A DNA stretch of 37,314 bases from Neobacillus citreus (GCF_018343545.2 NZ_JAGYPE020000059.1:1-37314), one strand, 5' to 3'; shown: positions 15,536 to 24,115, numbered from the stretch's first letter. Numbers and translations: made by a program. Notes: generated from the sequence alone by a model not told the origin.

Positions 15536-16513
15536 CTATAGTTCTATATCAGCGGAATAAACATGGTGAATCACACCGGATGCATCTTCAATCTTTAAAA
15601 CGCCTTCATCGGTAATCCCAAGGGCTTTTCCTTCAATGACACCTGTCAAGGTTCTAGCTTTGATCATTTTCCCAATACTTATGGCATAGCCTTCCCATAG
15701 CAGTTTAATTGGGTAAAAACCTTTTTCGAGGAAGAGCAAATATAATTTTTCAAAATGGGTAAAAATACTTCTTATGATGCTGGCCCGTGAAAGTGCATCT
15801 CCTTTTTCAATCAACAAAGAGCTTGCAATATTTTGCAATTCAGGTGGGAAATCATCCTTTGTCTGATTGACGTTCAAGCCCATCCCAATGATGATGGAAT
15901 GAATCTGATCAGCCTCTGCCTGCATTTCAGTCAAAATGCCGGTTATTTTTTTCCCATTCAGCAAAATATCATTTGGCCATTTTATTTCCGGATTAAGGCC
16001 TGTCACTTCTTCGATTGCCTGGACAATAGCCACGGCTGTTAAAAGCGTTAACTGTGGCGCCTTTGTCAATGGAATATTAGGACGGAGGATAAGGCTCATC
16101 CAAATCCCTGTATATTTTGGTGAATGCCACGGGCGATTCATTCTTCCCCTGCCGGAAATTTGTTCCTCTGCTATTACAACTGTTCCCTCTGGCACATTTT
16201 CAGAAGATAATCTGTGGGCAATCTTTTGGGTTGATTCTACGGTTTCTTCGTAATGGATGTTTTTCCCAATAAACTCTGTAGTCAAACCAAGTCTAATTTC
16301 ATCGGCAGTAATTTTTTCAGGTGTTTTGATAATTCGATAACCTTTTTTCCTGACCGCCTCAAGTTCAAAGCCTTCTTTTCTTAATTCCTCTATATGCTTC
16401 CAGACTGCCGTTCGCGAGCAGCCAATTAATTCAGCAAGAAATTGGCCGGATAAATAGGATTCACCAGCGTTGGTAAAGGAATCTAGCAATTTTTTTCTGA
16501 TTTCTGACTGCAC
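15536..16513 (-). CDS. birA: Biotin operon repressor / biotin-[acetyl-CoA carboxylase] ligase BirA
   Basis: A 325-residue bifunctional BirA. The N-terminal winged helix (about 1 to 60, with LIGCSRTAVWKHIEELRKEG) binds the biotin operator. The central domain makes biotinyl-AMP and attaches biotin to carboxylases, with GRGRMNRPWHS (about 115 to 125) and KWPNDILLNGKK (about 178 to 189). A short C-terminal SH3-like domain ends in YSADIEL. The GTG at 16513 is chosen because MQSEIRKKLLD then aligns with B. subtilis MRSTLRKDLIE, and AAGGAG lies 11 bases upstream. The GTG at 16525 would overlap that site. Its start overlaps cca by 31 bases. Confidence 0.95.
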   Translation of the reverse strand: MQSEIRKKLLDSFTNAGESYLSGQFLAELIGCSRTAVWKHIEELRKEGFELEAVRKKGYRIIKTPEKITADEIRLGLTTEFIGKNIHYEETVESTQKIAHRLSSENVPEGTVVIAEEQISGRGRMNRPWHSPKYTGIWMSLILRPNIPLTKAPQLTLLTAVAIVQAIEEVTGLNPEIKWPNDILLNGKKITGILTEMQAEADQIHSIIIGMGLNVNQTKDDFPPELQNIASSLLIEKGDALSRASIIRSIFTHFEKLYLLFLEKGFYPIKLLWEGYAISIGKMIKARTLTGVIEGKALGITDEGVLKIEDASGVIHHVYSADIEL

Positions 16514-17697
16514 GCTTTCAGCCACTCCTTTATCTTTTCTTTTTCGTTTACAACTTCATCTTGCAAAACTGCATGTTCTATTCTAGTTAGCAGCTCTTTC
16601 AGCCATGGGCCACCTGCCTGTTCCCGCCAAGCCATTATGTCGCTTCCGGTCACAGCCAGTTCAGACCGCTGCTTGATAGGCAGATGGTCGTAAGTGTTTA
16701 ACCAATACTTTACAGAGTCATAATCATTTATGCCTTTTAAAACAAGATAAAGCTTTTCTGCGGATTGAATTGTCTCGCTGCCAGCTGTATACAAATCGTA
16801 CCGGGACCAATCTTTTATAAGTCTTTGTTTGGCATATAGCAAGATGTCCTGAATTTCTTTCATTTCCTTTACAGGAAGTCGCCAATTTCGAAGAAAAGCC
16901 TCGCTATCTTGTTGATTAAGTTCTAGACAATAAAGAAGCAATGCCCACATTTCTTTCTTATTTAACGAATCACATAGATAAGAAAGTAATTTTTCAATTT
17001 TCAATTCCTGGTTCTTGAGCCCAGGTAAATATTCAAAAACCTGCGTTTCAAGCAAAATCCTGAAAGCTTTTTTTCGATTGTCGCCAGAGAGCAGCTTTTC
17101 AAACTCGGCTCTCTTCCTCTCAACAGCAATTTTATCGAGCAGGTGTGCATCCTTTTTTAAAGCTAGTAATGTTTCACCTGCAATATGAAAAGAGAGCTGG
17201 CTGACAAAGCGTACCGCTCTCATCATTCTTAGGGCGTCTTCGCGAAACCGTTCCTCCGGGCTTCCTACAGTTCGAATAACCCTTTCCTTAATGGCTGTTT
17301 GGCCGTCAAAAGGGTCAATAATGCTGCCATTTGCATCCATTGCGATGGCATTCATGGTAAAATCCCTGCGCATCAGATCTTCGTTAAGATTGCGAATAAA
17401 GGAAACCTCCTTAGGCCTCCGAAAATCCTGATATTCTCCTTCGGTCCGAAAGGTGGTAATTTCATAAGAATTGTTTTTTAACAGGACAAGAACCGTTCCA
17501 TGTTGAATACCGATATCAACAGTTTTAGGAAAAATGGCTTTCACTTCATCAGGTGTGGCTGACGTCGCAATGTCGACATCGCTAATTTTATTTCCAAGTA
17601 AATAATCCCTAACCGATCCGCCCACAAAATAGGCTTCATATCCGGCGGACTCAAGCCTTTTGATGACTGGAACAGCCGATAAAAAGGGTTCTTTCAT
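16483..17697 (-). CDS. cca: CCA tRNA nucleotidyltransferase (class II)
   Basis: A 404-residue class II nucleotidyltransferase that adds or repairs the CCA end of tRNA without a template. The catalytic head has FVGGSVRDYLLGNKISDVDIAT (about 25 to 46), with the two aspartates in DVD. The RRDFTMNAIAMD motif (about 110 to 121) and DPFDGQ follow, as does the nucleotide-selecting EDALRMMRAVRF segment (about 153 to 164). The length agrees with B. subtilis Cca (397). AAGGTGAG precedes the ATG. It follows bshA after 12 bases and overlaps birA, as in B. subtilis. Confidence 0.96.
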   Translation of the reverse strand: MKEPFLSAVPVIKRLESAGYEAYFVGGSVRDYLLGNKISDVDIATSATPDEVKAIFPKTVDIGIQHGTVLVLLKNNSYEITTFRTEGEYQDFRRPKEVSFIRNLNEDLMRRDFTMNAIAMDANGSIIDPFDGQTAIKERVIRTVGSPEERFREDALRMMRAVRFVSQLSFHIAGETLLALKKDAHLLDKIAVERKRAEFEKLLSGDNRKKAFRILLETQVFEYLPGLKNQELKIEKLLSYLCDSLNKKEMWALLLYCLELNQQDSEAFLRNWRLPVKEMKEIQDILLYAKQRLIKDWSRYDLYTAGSETIQSAEKLYLVLKGINDYDSVKYWLNTYDHLPIKQRSELAVTGSDIMAWREQAGGPWLKELLTRIEHAVLQDEVVNEKEKIKEWLKACSQKSEKNC

Positions 17698-17709
17698 ATT
17701 TATCTCACC

Positions 17710-18837
17710 TTATTTCAGCAGCTTAAAATAAAGCATTTCGTATTGCTCGACAATTTGCTCTGCTTTAAATTTCGTTTTGACTGTTACTTCTGACTGCTGT
17801 GAAAATTGCTGATGAAGAGCTCCATCATTCAATAAACGAATTGCTTTATCAGAAATATCCCCAATATCACCGACGTTACAAGTATAGCCCGTTTTACCGT
17901 CCTCAATAACCTCAGGGATGCCTCCTACATTGGTTCCAATCACCGGCACTCCGCAGGCCATTGCCTCTAGGGCAACAAGACCGAAGCTTTCCTTTTCCGA
18001 CAATAGGAGCATCAAGTCACTGATGGAATATAACTCTTCGAGGTTTTCTTGTTTTCCTAGGAAAATGACTTGATCCTCTAATCCAAGCTGTCTGACTAGC
18101 TTGCAAACGATGGTCATTTCGGGTCCATCCCCGACTAGTAACAACTTCGCCGGCATTACGGCGGAAATATTGGCAAATGTTTTAACCACATCCTGGACGC
18201 GCTTGACGCCGCGGAAATTGGATACATGGATAATGACCTTTTCATCTTCCCTTATCCCAAATTCAGCTCTTAAATGGTTTGAATCTGTTTTTTGATAAAC
18301 TCGGTCATCAATAAAGTTATATACTGTTTCAATTTGCTTGTCGGGATTGATGACCTCATATGTCTGCTGGACTAATGCACTTGAAACAGCCGTCACCGCA
18401 TCTGACTTTTCAATGCCAAATTTTATTGCATCTGTGAGGGACGGATCATACCCAAGCACGGTGATGTCAGTACCGTGCAGGGTGGTGACTATTTTTATAT
18501 CCCTTCCTGCCATTTGCTTAGCCAAAATAGCGCACACCGCATGCGGGATAGCATAATGGACATGTAGCAGGTCCAGTTTCTCTCGATTGGCCACTTCTGC
18601 CATCTTACTGGCGAGAGCGATGTCATAGGGTGGAAATTGAAAAACCGAATATTGGTTTACTTCTACCTGATGATAATAGATGTTATGATAGATTTTGTTC
18701 AGCCGAAATGGGATGCTTGATGTTATGAAGTGAATCTCATGCCCCTTCTCCGCCAGGAGTTTTCCCAATTCTGTCGCGACAACCCCGGAACCTCCGACAG
18801 TCGGATAACAGGTAATGCCAATTTTTAATTTTTTCAT
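17710..18837 (-). CDS. bshA: Bacillithiol biosynthesis glycosyltransferase BshA
   Basis: A 375-residue GT4-family enzyme that transfers N-acetylglucosamine from UDP-GlcNAc to L-malate, the first step of bacillithiol synthesis. N-terminal CYPTVGGSGVVATELG (about 10 to 25) and the donor-binding EKESFGLVALEAMACGVPVIG (about 281 to 301) are typical. It starts 3 bases after the bshB1 stop, and GGGAG for its ATG lies inside the bshB1 end, so the two are coupled. bshC, for the last step, is not in the window. The pair is embedded with dapB, cca and birA as in B. subtilis (ypjG-ypjH). Confidence 0.96.
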   Translation of the reverse strand: MKKLKIGITCYPTVGGSGVVATELGKLLAEKGHEIHFITSSIPFRLNKIYHNIYYHQVEVNQYSVFQFPPYDIALASKMAEVANREKLDLLHVHYAIPHAVCAILAKQMAGRDIKIVTTLHGTDITVLGYDPSLTDAIKFGIEKSDAVTAVSSALVQQTYEVINPDKQIETVYNFIDDRVYQKTDSNHLRAEFGIREDEKVIIHVSNFRGVKRVQDVVKTFANISAVMPAKLLLVGDGPEMTIVCKLVRQLGLEDQVIFLGKQENLEELYSISDLMLLLSEKESFGLVALEAMACGVPVIGTNVGGIPEVIEDGKTGYTCNVGDIGDISDKAIRLLNDGALHQQFSQQSEVTVKTKFKAEQIVEQYEMLYFKLLK

Positions 18838-18840
18838 ACG

Positions 18841-19548
18841 TTAATCTCCCAGCAAATCACGATTCAATAGAATAGGAACCTTTGTTTTAAAGCCTTCCGC
18901 ATATGTAACATTGACCAGCTTCCCAAACATTCTTTCTCTTGCCTCGACGGTTTCAATATAACCATTGACAAGAGGTGTGTCGTAGCTTGTATCTGTCCGG
19001 TCGAACTGGCTTTTATAGGATTGTAATGCCGCTATCTTTTTCTCCATGGACATGGAAATGTCGACAGTAAAGTCCGGCTTGTGAAAGCCATTTATCATAT
19101 AAAAATATAATCTATTTACCCGATGGGGCTCGCTAGATTCTGTTTCATATTTTTTTATTCCCGCCGAAAAAACCGCCTCTTCGACGAGACGGGCACAATT
19201 CCCATGATCCGGATGACGATCTTCCCAAAAAGGAGCAAACACGAGTTTCGGCTTATGTTGACGAATGATATCCGCTATCTTTCGTATGTATTCATCCTTT
19301 AAATATAACCCTCTATCAGGAAACCCAAGTGAGGTCCGGTATGAGACCCCTAAAACATCTGCAGCCTTAGCCGCTTCCGCTTTCCTTAGTGCCGCATTTC
19401 CGTTAGAGGAAAGATCCGCATCCGTTAAATCACATATCCCAACCCGATACCCTTCTCCTGTTAATTTTGCAATTGTTCCTGCCATACCGATTTCGACGTC
19501 ATCGGCATGGGCCCCAAATGCAAGAATATCAAGTGATTTACCTTGCAT
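18841..19548 (-). CDS. bshB1: Bacillithiol biosynthesis deacetylase BshB1
   Basis: About 235 residues, LmbE/PIG-L family zinc deacetylase that removes the acetyl group from GlcNAc-malate, step two of bacillithiol synthesis. The metal motif GAHADDVEIG (around residues 12 to 21, H and DD) and the distal WEDRHPDHGNCARLV (around residue 117) are intact. The ATG at 19548 has GGTGA five bases upstream. TTG at 19560 and GTG at 19557 are in-frame alternatives with worse ribosome sites. In B. subtilis mgsA separates dapB from this gene; here the gap is about 23 bases. Confidence 0.94.
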   Translation of the reverse strand: MQGKSLDILAFGAHADDVEIGMAGTIAKLTGEGYRVGICDLTDADLSSNGNAALRKAEAAKAADVLGVSYRTSLGFPDRGLYLKDEYIRKIADIIRQHKPKLVFAPFWEDRHPDHGNCARLVEEAVFSAGIKKYETESSEPHRVNRLYFYMINGFHKPDFTVDISMSMEKKIAALQSYKSQFDRTDTSYDTPLVNGYIETVEARERMFGKLVNVTYAEGFKTKVPILLNRDLLGD

Positions 19549-19571
19549 GTCCTTCACCAACTTTGATTATT

Positions 19572-20375
19572 TTAGTCCAAAATATTTTCCAGCCCGTACA
19601 CAAAGCTGTTATGTTTCATAACCGTTTCAACAGCGACCTTTACACCGGACATAAATGATTCACGGTTATAGGAATCATGGCGGATGGTTAAGGTTTGTCC
19701 GTCTGAACCGAATAATACCTGCTGATGGGCAATCAGCCCAGGCAAGCGGACAGAATGGATATGCATCCCGTCAAATTCAGCACCACGTGCTCCTGTTATA
19801 GTTTCTTTTTCATTTTCATGACCTTGTTTTTTCGCTTCCCTGACAGCCGATATCATTTCAGCCGTTTTTACTGCTGTACCGGACGGGGCATCTAGCTTTT
19901 TATCATGATGCAATTCAATAATTTCAACATCACGAAAATATTTTGCCGCAAGCTGCGAAAATTTCATCATTAGCACCGCTCCTATAGCAAAATTTGGAGC
20001 GATAATACAGCCTAGTTCCTTTTCCTTGCAAAGGCGCTCTAATTCTTCCAGATTTTCTTTTGAAAAACCAGTCGTACCTACTACAGGCCGTACATTATAG
20101 CTAAGTGCTGTTTTGGCGTGCAGCATGCCAAACTCTGGCGTTGTTAAGTCGATTAGTACATCTGCCTGAACATTTTGTAGACACTTTTCAATATCGGTAT
20201 AAATGGGAACGTTATGTATCGATTGAAACCCCTCAATGTCGCTAAGCATCATTCCATCATATTTATGGTCAAGGACAGCCACTAGGTTAAAGTGTTCAGT
20301 TATTGCCGCAAGCTTTACTGCTTCACTGCCCATTCGGCCTCTAGGACCTGCGATTATTATATTAATCTGCTCCAT
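19572..20375 (-). CDS. dapB: 4-hydroxy-tetrahydrodipicolinate reductase DapB
   Basis: A 267-residue NAD(P)H reductase in lysine and diaminopimelate synthesis, needed for the cell wall and spore dipicolinate branch. The Rossmann motif is IAGPRGRMGSEAV (about 6 to 18). The active-site segment is ELHHDKKLDAPSGTA (about 151 to 165), with catalytic His and Lys. The ATG at 20375 is chosen because GGAGTGAG lies 7 bases upstream; the longer frame starting at 20414 lies inside ypjD. It follows ypjD by 5 bases. Confidence 0.96.
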   Translation of the reverse strand: MEQINIIIAGPRGRMGSEAVKLAAITEHFNLVAVLDHKYDGMMLSDIEGFQSIHNVPIYTDIEKCLQNVQADVLIDLTTPEFGMLHAKTALSYNVRPVVGTTGFSKENLEELERLCKEKELGCIIAPNFAIGAVLMMKFSQLAAKYFRDVEIIELHHDKKLDAPSGTAVKTAEMISAVREAKKQGHENEKETITGARGAEFDGMHIHSVRLPGLIAHQQVLFGSDGQTLTIRHDSYNRESFMSGVKVAVETVMKHNSFVYGLENILD

Positions 20376-20380
20376 TTTTC

Positions 20381-20725
20381 TCACTCCATATTTTCCTGAT
20401 TTTTTCTTGTCCAACGATCCTTATCCCGTGTATTAAACTTGTTCATCACATAATCATGCGCTTTTTCCAAATCAATGTTTAAGGAATTGGCAAGACAAAT
20501 TAACACAAACAAAAGGTCGCCAAGCTCCTCATCAACAGCTTTCTCGCTTTCTGTTGATTTCTTCGGTTTCTCGCCGTAATAATGGTTGATTTCCCGTGCC
20601 AGTTCACCTAGCTCCTCTGTCATTCTTGCGAGCATTGCCAAAGGACTAAAATATCCTTCTTTAAATTGACTTATATATGCATCAACTTCTTCTTGAAGTT
20701 CTTTCATTGTCTTCCCATCAGCCAA
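20381..20725 (-). CDS. ypjD: YpjD, MazG-like nucleotide pyrophosphohydrolase
   Basis: A 114-residue all-helical MazG-type protein expected to hydrolyse a nucleoside triphosphate to the monophosphate. The metal-binding pattern is present: RMTEELGELAREINHYYGEKPK (about 34 to 55) followed by EELGDLLFVLICLANSL (about 66 to 82), i.e. EExxE followed by ExxD. The substrate is unknown. The TTG start has GGAG 9 bases upstream, and MADGKTMKELQ parallels B. subtilis MSDKTMKDIQ. It heads the ypjD-dapB-bshB1-bshA-cca-birA run. Confidence 0.9.
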   Translation of the reverse strand: MADGKTMKELQEEVDAYISQFKEGYFSPLAMLARMTEELGELAREINHYYGEKPKKSTESEKAVDEELGDLLFVLICLANSLNIDLEKAHDYVMNKFNTRDKDRWTRKNQENME

Positions 20726-20786
20726 ACCTTATCACTCCAAACGATGCTGTTATTTTTCAGGCAGGCATGCTCCTGCTCACTATTTT

Positions 20787-20815
20787 ATGTTAGCTAAATT
20801 ATGGCTGATTTACAA
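20787..20815 (-). promoter_or_regulatory. Candidate sigma-A promoter for the ypjD operon
   Basis: TTGTAA, 17 bases, TAACAT on the minus strand (four of six in each hexamer). The leader then contains the small inverted repeat GCAGG/CCTGC at 20761 to 20776. Confidence 0.4.
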
Positions 20816-20852
20816 ATGTTTTCACCGGAATGATTAGAATTCGCTGGCCAGA

Positions 20853-20881
20853 TTGCCCAACAATAAATTATTCGATATAAT
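20853..20881 (+). promoter_or_regulatory. Sigma-A promoter for the YitT-family gene
   Basis: TTGCCC, 17 bases, TATAAT: a perfect -10 and four of six in the -35, 45 bases before the start codon. The two divergent promoters are about 40 bases apart. Confidence 0.7.
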
Positions 20882-20925
20882 TAAATCCGCCATTAGGAAG
20901 AAAAATATGGATGAGGAGGAAGGAT

Positions 20926-21798
20926 ATGATATTTAGCCTTAAAATAAAAAATATATTATTTATCCTGCTTGGGGCAGCGATATTTTCATTTGGACTAGTT
21001 CATTTTAATATGCAGAACAAACTGGCGGAAGGCGGGTTTACGGGGATCACGCTTTTGTTATTTTTCCTTTGGAAATGGGATCCGTCGTATACCAACCTGA
21101 TTTTAAATATCCCGCTATTTTTTATAGGATGGAAGATGCTTGGTCGTAATGCCTTTTTTTACACACTAATTGGGACAGTCAGTGTGTCCGTCTTTCTATG
21201 GATTATTCAACGCAACGCGATTGACATGCCATTAAATCATGATTTAACGCTTGCTGCCCTGTTTGCTGGAGTTTTTGCCGGTATCGGATTAGGGATCATC
21301 TTCAGGTATGGCGGCACAACTGGTGGCGTTGATATTATTGCCCGGCTAGTCCAAAAATACTTTGGCTGGAACATGGGCAAAACGATGTTTCTGTTTGATG
21401 CCTGTGTCATCACTCTCTCCTTAATCACCTATTTGAATTACAAACAGGCGATGTATACCTTGGTTGCCGTTTTTGTTGGGGCCAGGGTAATTGACTTTAT
21501 TCAAGAAGGTGCCTACTCAGCAAGAGGCGCGATGATTATTTCCGAAAAAAACGAAGAAATTGCCGCTAAAATTATGGAGGAGATGGAACGCGGTGTTACA
21601 GCTCTAAAAGGTTTCGGTTCCTATACAAAAAATGAACGGGACGTCCTATATTGTGTGGTCGCTAAGAATGAAATTATGCGTTTGAAAAATCTGATTACTT
21701 CAGTCGATCCGTATGCATTTATCTCCATTTCTATCGTCCATGATGTCCACGGGGAAGGCTTTACGCTGGATGAAAATAAAATGCCGATAACAGACTAA
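20926..21798 (+). CDS. ypjC: YitT family membrane protein (ypjC position)
   Basis: A 290-residue protein with about five membrane helices in its first 195 residues, including the glycine-rich IIFRYGGTTGGVDIIARLVQ segment (about 125 to 144) typical of the YitT family. The cytoplasmic DUF2179 domain (about 205 to 280) ends in DPYAFISISIVHDVHGEGF. The role is unknown, and B. subtilis has several paralogues. The ATG at 20926 is used because AGGAGG lies 6 bases upstream. The ATG at 20911 sits on that ribosome site. It is one of the few plus-strand genes and has its own promoter and terminator. Confidence 0.85.
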   Translation: MIFSLKIKNILFILLGAAIFSFGLVHFNMQNKLAEGGFTGITLLLFFLWKWDPSYTNLILNIPLFFIGWKMLGRNAFFYTLIGTVSVSVFLWIIQRNAIDMPLNHDLTLAALFAGVFAGIGLGIIFRYGGTTGGVDIIARLVQKYFGWNMGKTMFLFDACVITLSLITYLNYKQAMYTLVAVFVGARVIDFIQEGAYSARGAMIISEKNEEIAAKIMEEMERGVTALKGFGSYTKNERDVLYCVVAKNEIMRLKNLITSVDPYAFISISIVHDVHGEGFTLDENKMPITD

Positions 21799-21828
21799 AA
21801 GGCTGACTCGGGAACGAGTCAGCCTTTT
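21797..21828. terminator. Bidirectional terminator between ypjC and the zinc protease gene
   Basis: A perfect 14-base-pair stem (AAAAGGCTGACTCG) with a GGAA loop. It begins within the ypjC stop codon and ends 4 bases before the end of the convergent gene. Confidence 0.9.
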
Positions 21829-21832
21829 CTGA

Positions 21833-22510
21833 TTAATCTTCACTTCGATTCATCCCAGTAAAAATTAATACTAATCTAAGTAATTCCAGAACGGCAACTG
21901 CTGCCGCTGCTACATACGTAAGGGCTGCCGCGTTTAAAACCTTGCGGGCCTCCCTTTCCTCACCGCTGCCGACCAATCTAAGTGAGGCAATTTGGTTCAT
22001 CGCCCGGCTTGAGGCGTTAAATTCAACAGGAAGAGTTACAATTTGAAAAAGTACAGCCGCTGCCATACAAATAATTCCTAACAGCAGCATTCCTGACAGA
22101 TGGGCAAATATGCCGATCATGATAAGAATCCACGAGGCATTTGAACCAAGGTTTGCAACTGGAACTAAGGCATGGCGAAACCGCAAAAATGCATATCCTT
22201 GAGCATCCTGAATGGCATGTCCGCATTCGTGAGCCGCAACTGCTGCCGCTGCAATGGAATGTCCGTGGTAATTTTCTGGTGACAAACGAACGGTTTTGCT
22301 TCTTGGGTCATAATGATCGCTTAAAAATCCACGGCCTTCTTCTACGGCAACATTATATAAACCGTTGGCATTCAATATTTCCCTCGCCACTTCTGCACCT
22401 CTACGATATGTTGAGGTAGAAACTCTAGAATATTTTGTAAATGTACTTTTTACTTTCCACTGTGCCCATAAAGGAATCAGAATGATGAAAGCAAAATATA
22501 GCAAATACAT
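21833..22510 (-). CDS. YugP-like membrane zinc metallopeptidase
   Basis: A 225-residue membrane protein with a zinc protease signature H94-E-C-G-H98 in VAAHECGHAIQDAQGY. An N-terminal helix (1 to 17) and about three more (around 112 to 130, 135 to 160 and 195 to 218) anchor it. GGFLSDHYDPRSKTVRLSPE precedes the active site, as in the YugP family. The substrate is unknown. AGGAGG lies 8 bases before the ATG. A sigma-A promoter overlaps the ypjB stop, so it is probably a single-gene unit. In B. subtilis yugP is elsewhere, so this copy may be an added paralogue. Confidence 0.87.
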   Translation of the reverse strand: MYLLYFAFIILIPLWAQWKVKSTFTKYSRVSTSTYRRGAEVAREILNANGLYNVAVEEGRGFLSDHYDPRSKTVRLSPENYHGHSIAAAAVAAHECGHAIQDAQGYAFLRFRHALVPVANLGSNASWILIMIGIFAHLSGMLLLGIICMAAAVLFQIVTLPVEFNASSRAMNQIASLRLVGSGEEREARKVLNAAALTYVAAAAVAVLELLRLVLIFTGMNRSED

Positions 22511-22546
22511 GATGAAACCTCCTAAGAGAGCTCTATGATGATTTAC

Positions 22547-22575
22547 ATTTTAGTAAAAGGGATTAGAGGCGTCAA
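22547..22575 (-). promoter_or_regulatory. Sigma-A promoter for the YugP-like gene
   Basis: TTGACG, 17 bases, TAAAAT on the minus strand: five of six in both hexamers. The -35 overlaps the ypjB stop codon. Confidence 0.7.
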
Positions 22576-23366
22576 TCTTTATGCTCTCTGGACCGGTCTT
22601 TTCTAACATCCTTTTCCCCTTGGTACTTTCTCCAGCCGACATAAGATAATGTCGCAATGATAATACTCCCTGTTGAAATGATCACCCACCAAAGGGAAGG
22701 ATCGGCCTCATCATCCTCTATATTGGCAAATAAATTCTGCAGGTCTGTATCAAGTTTATCTAGCTCTACCCGGCCTTGTGAATCAGTTAAAACTTGAGAG
22801 CGATATTCATCAATAAATTTGATACGTGCATCTAATCTTTGTATATTTTCCACAGGAACATCAATTTTCATACTTGGGTAAATGACGTTATAGAGAGATA
22901 AAAACGTATTAAAACTTGCATGAAAGTTCGCAGAATTACCGTTCACAGCCGCTTCCCTGGCTTGATGGAACGCTGTCATGATTGGACCTTCCATCTCCGT
23001 CCATAGGGGCTGATGACTTGTGGCAATCGCATCCATAACCAGCCTGAATTTCGTCAACTTATTAATACGTTCCTCATGTTTCATATCTGGACTTACTGCC
23101 GCTTCCATTGCTTCGTCATGGGAAGTGTTAATGATACGAACCTCATCCATTGTTAATGGCTGTCCGGTGACTGTCACACCTTTAAACTGATCAGAAAAAT
23201 AATCAAGCAACTTCCTGGCGTCATCATATCTATGAAACTTGACCATTTGAAGAGCTTCATCGGAAATGTCATCAAGCCGCTCCATCGGGGATTGTCCTTC
23301 CGCATATACTGATATCGGCATTAGTAAACATATAATTGCTAATAACAGGAACTTCTTTATATTCAC
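22572..23366 (-). CDS. ypjB: Sporulation protein YpjB
   Basis: A 264-residue protein of the spore YpjB family. A signal peptide or membrane helix (about 1 to 22, ending SVYA) leads to a helical extracytoplasmic region. A second membrane helix (about 227 to 245, LWWVIISTGSIIIATLSYVGW) and a basic tail end the protein, giving an anchored sporulation protein of unknown mechanism. The GTG at 23366 is chosen: GGGGG lies 9 bases upstream and the length equals that remembered for B. subtilis. The ribosome site sits in one arm of a large inverted repeat. A sigma-E-like promoter lies within that repeat, so expression is likely limited to sporulation. Confidence 0.88.
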   Translation of the reverse strand: MNIKKFLLLAIICLLMPISVYAEGQSPMERLDDISDEALQMVKFHRYDDARKLLDYFSDQFKGVTVTGQPLTMDEVRIINTSHDEAMEAAVSPDMKHEERINKLTKFRLVMDAIATSHQPLWTEMEGPIMTAFHQAREAAVNGNSANFHASFNTFLSLYNVIYPSMKIDVPVENIQRLDARIKFIDEYRSQVLTDSQGRVELDKLDTDLQNLFANIEDDEADPSLWWVIISTGSIIIATLSYVGWRKYQGEKDVRKDRSREHKD

Positions 23367-23423
23367 TAACCTTGTCCCCCTTTTCGTTACTAATAAAATG
23401 TATGAAAGGGTGGACAAGGTTAG
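23366..23423 (-). promoter_or_regulatory. Inverted repeat sequestering the ypjB ribosome site
   Basis: Arms 23404 to 23423 and 23366 to 23385 match at 18 of 20 positions, including 12 uninterrupted, around an 18-base loop. The downstream arm contains the whole ribosome site GGGGGACAAGG and reaches the first base of the GTG. Messages reading in from ypjA would be masked. Confidence 0.75.
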
Positions 23424-23425
23424 AC
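23397..23425 (-). promoter_or_regulatory. Candidate sigma-E promoter for ypjB
   Basis: The -10 CATACATT fits the sigma-E consensus at seven of eight positions. GTCTAACC, 13 bases upstream, is a weak -35 (four of eight). The predicted start near 23390 lies in the loop of the inverted repeat, so this transcript lacks the first arm and leaves the ribosome site free. Confidence 0.5.
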
Positions 23426-23444
23426 CATAATTTACAGTATTGAA

Positions 23445-24038
23445 TTATTTAATTTCAAGTTTAAAACTTTTTTGGCGGATACAGAGGTAATAGGCAATTC
23501 CAATGGAAAGAATAGACAGCCAAAACGTAAAGTAGCCGATTTGCGGGATATAGCGGTCAAGCATTTGATAGCTTGGCAGCATAAAGAAAACATAATCGAT
23601 GATATCGTTATGCAGTGTCCAAATTGCAGTCACTACTAGATGCCATAGTTTAAGACGATAAAACGGTGCGAATAACAGTCCTTGGACTGCCATGGCAAAA
23701 TGAGAGAAAATCAACATAAAACCGACTGGATCCAATTCCCCTTGAACAACAAAAACAAGGATATTCATCACGACAGCCCAAATTCCATATTTAAAAAGTG
23801 TGACAATCGCCAGTGCTTCCATCAGCGGCCAATTTTTTCTCAATAAAAAGGCAATAAGAACAAAGACAAAAAAGAGACTTGCAGTGGGACTGTCCGGTAC
23901 AAAAATTAAAAATATAGCCGGGGTATTCTCCAACTGCCATCCATACCAATAATACCCATAGATTGTTCCTACTATATTGACAATTAATAGCAATTTAAGA
24001 ATCGACCGATTGGCCAAAAGAGGGTAAATCCAGCGCAC
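23445..24038 (-). CDS. ypjA: YpjA, DUF1405 membrane protein
   Basis: A 197-residue integral membrane protein with about six hydrophobic helices, of the DUF1405 family. Marks are RWIYPLLANRSILKLLL at the N-terminus, GYYWYGWQLENTPAIFLIFVPDSPTASLFF (split over residues 28 to 57) and AIWTLHNDIIDY near residue 138. The function is unknown. Its position directly after qcrC is conserved in bacilli. The GTG start has GGGGAG five bases upstream. A terminator separates it from qcrC, and no terminator separates it from ypjB. Confidence 0.86.
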   Translation of the reverse strand: MRWIYPLLANRSILKLLLIVNIVGTIYGYYWYGWQLENTPAIFLIFVPDSPTASLFFVFVLIAFLLRKNWPLMEALAIVTLFKYGIWAVVMNILVFVVQGELDPVGFMLIFSHFAMAVQGLLFAPFYRLKLWHLVVTAIWTLHNDIIDYVFFMLPSYQMLDRYIPQIGYFTFWLSILSIGIAYYLCIRQKSFKLEIK

Positions 24039-24084
24039 AACGACTCCCCTTCCATTATTCGTTTTTAGCTTGTTACTGAATATA

Positions 24085-24115
24085 CAAAAAAGCTGACGTA
24101 ATCCCGTCAGCTTTT
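24085..24115 (-). terminator. Intrinsic terminator of qcrABC
   Basis: A perfect 11-base-pair stem (AAAAGCTGACG) with a six-base loop, followed by further T on the minus strand, 12 bases after the qcrC stop. Confidence 0.85.
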
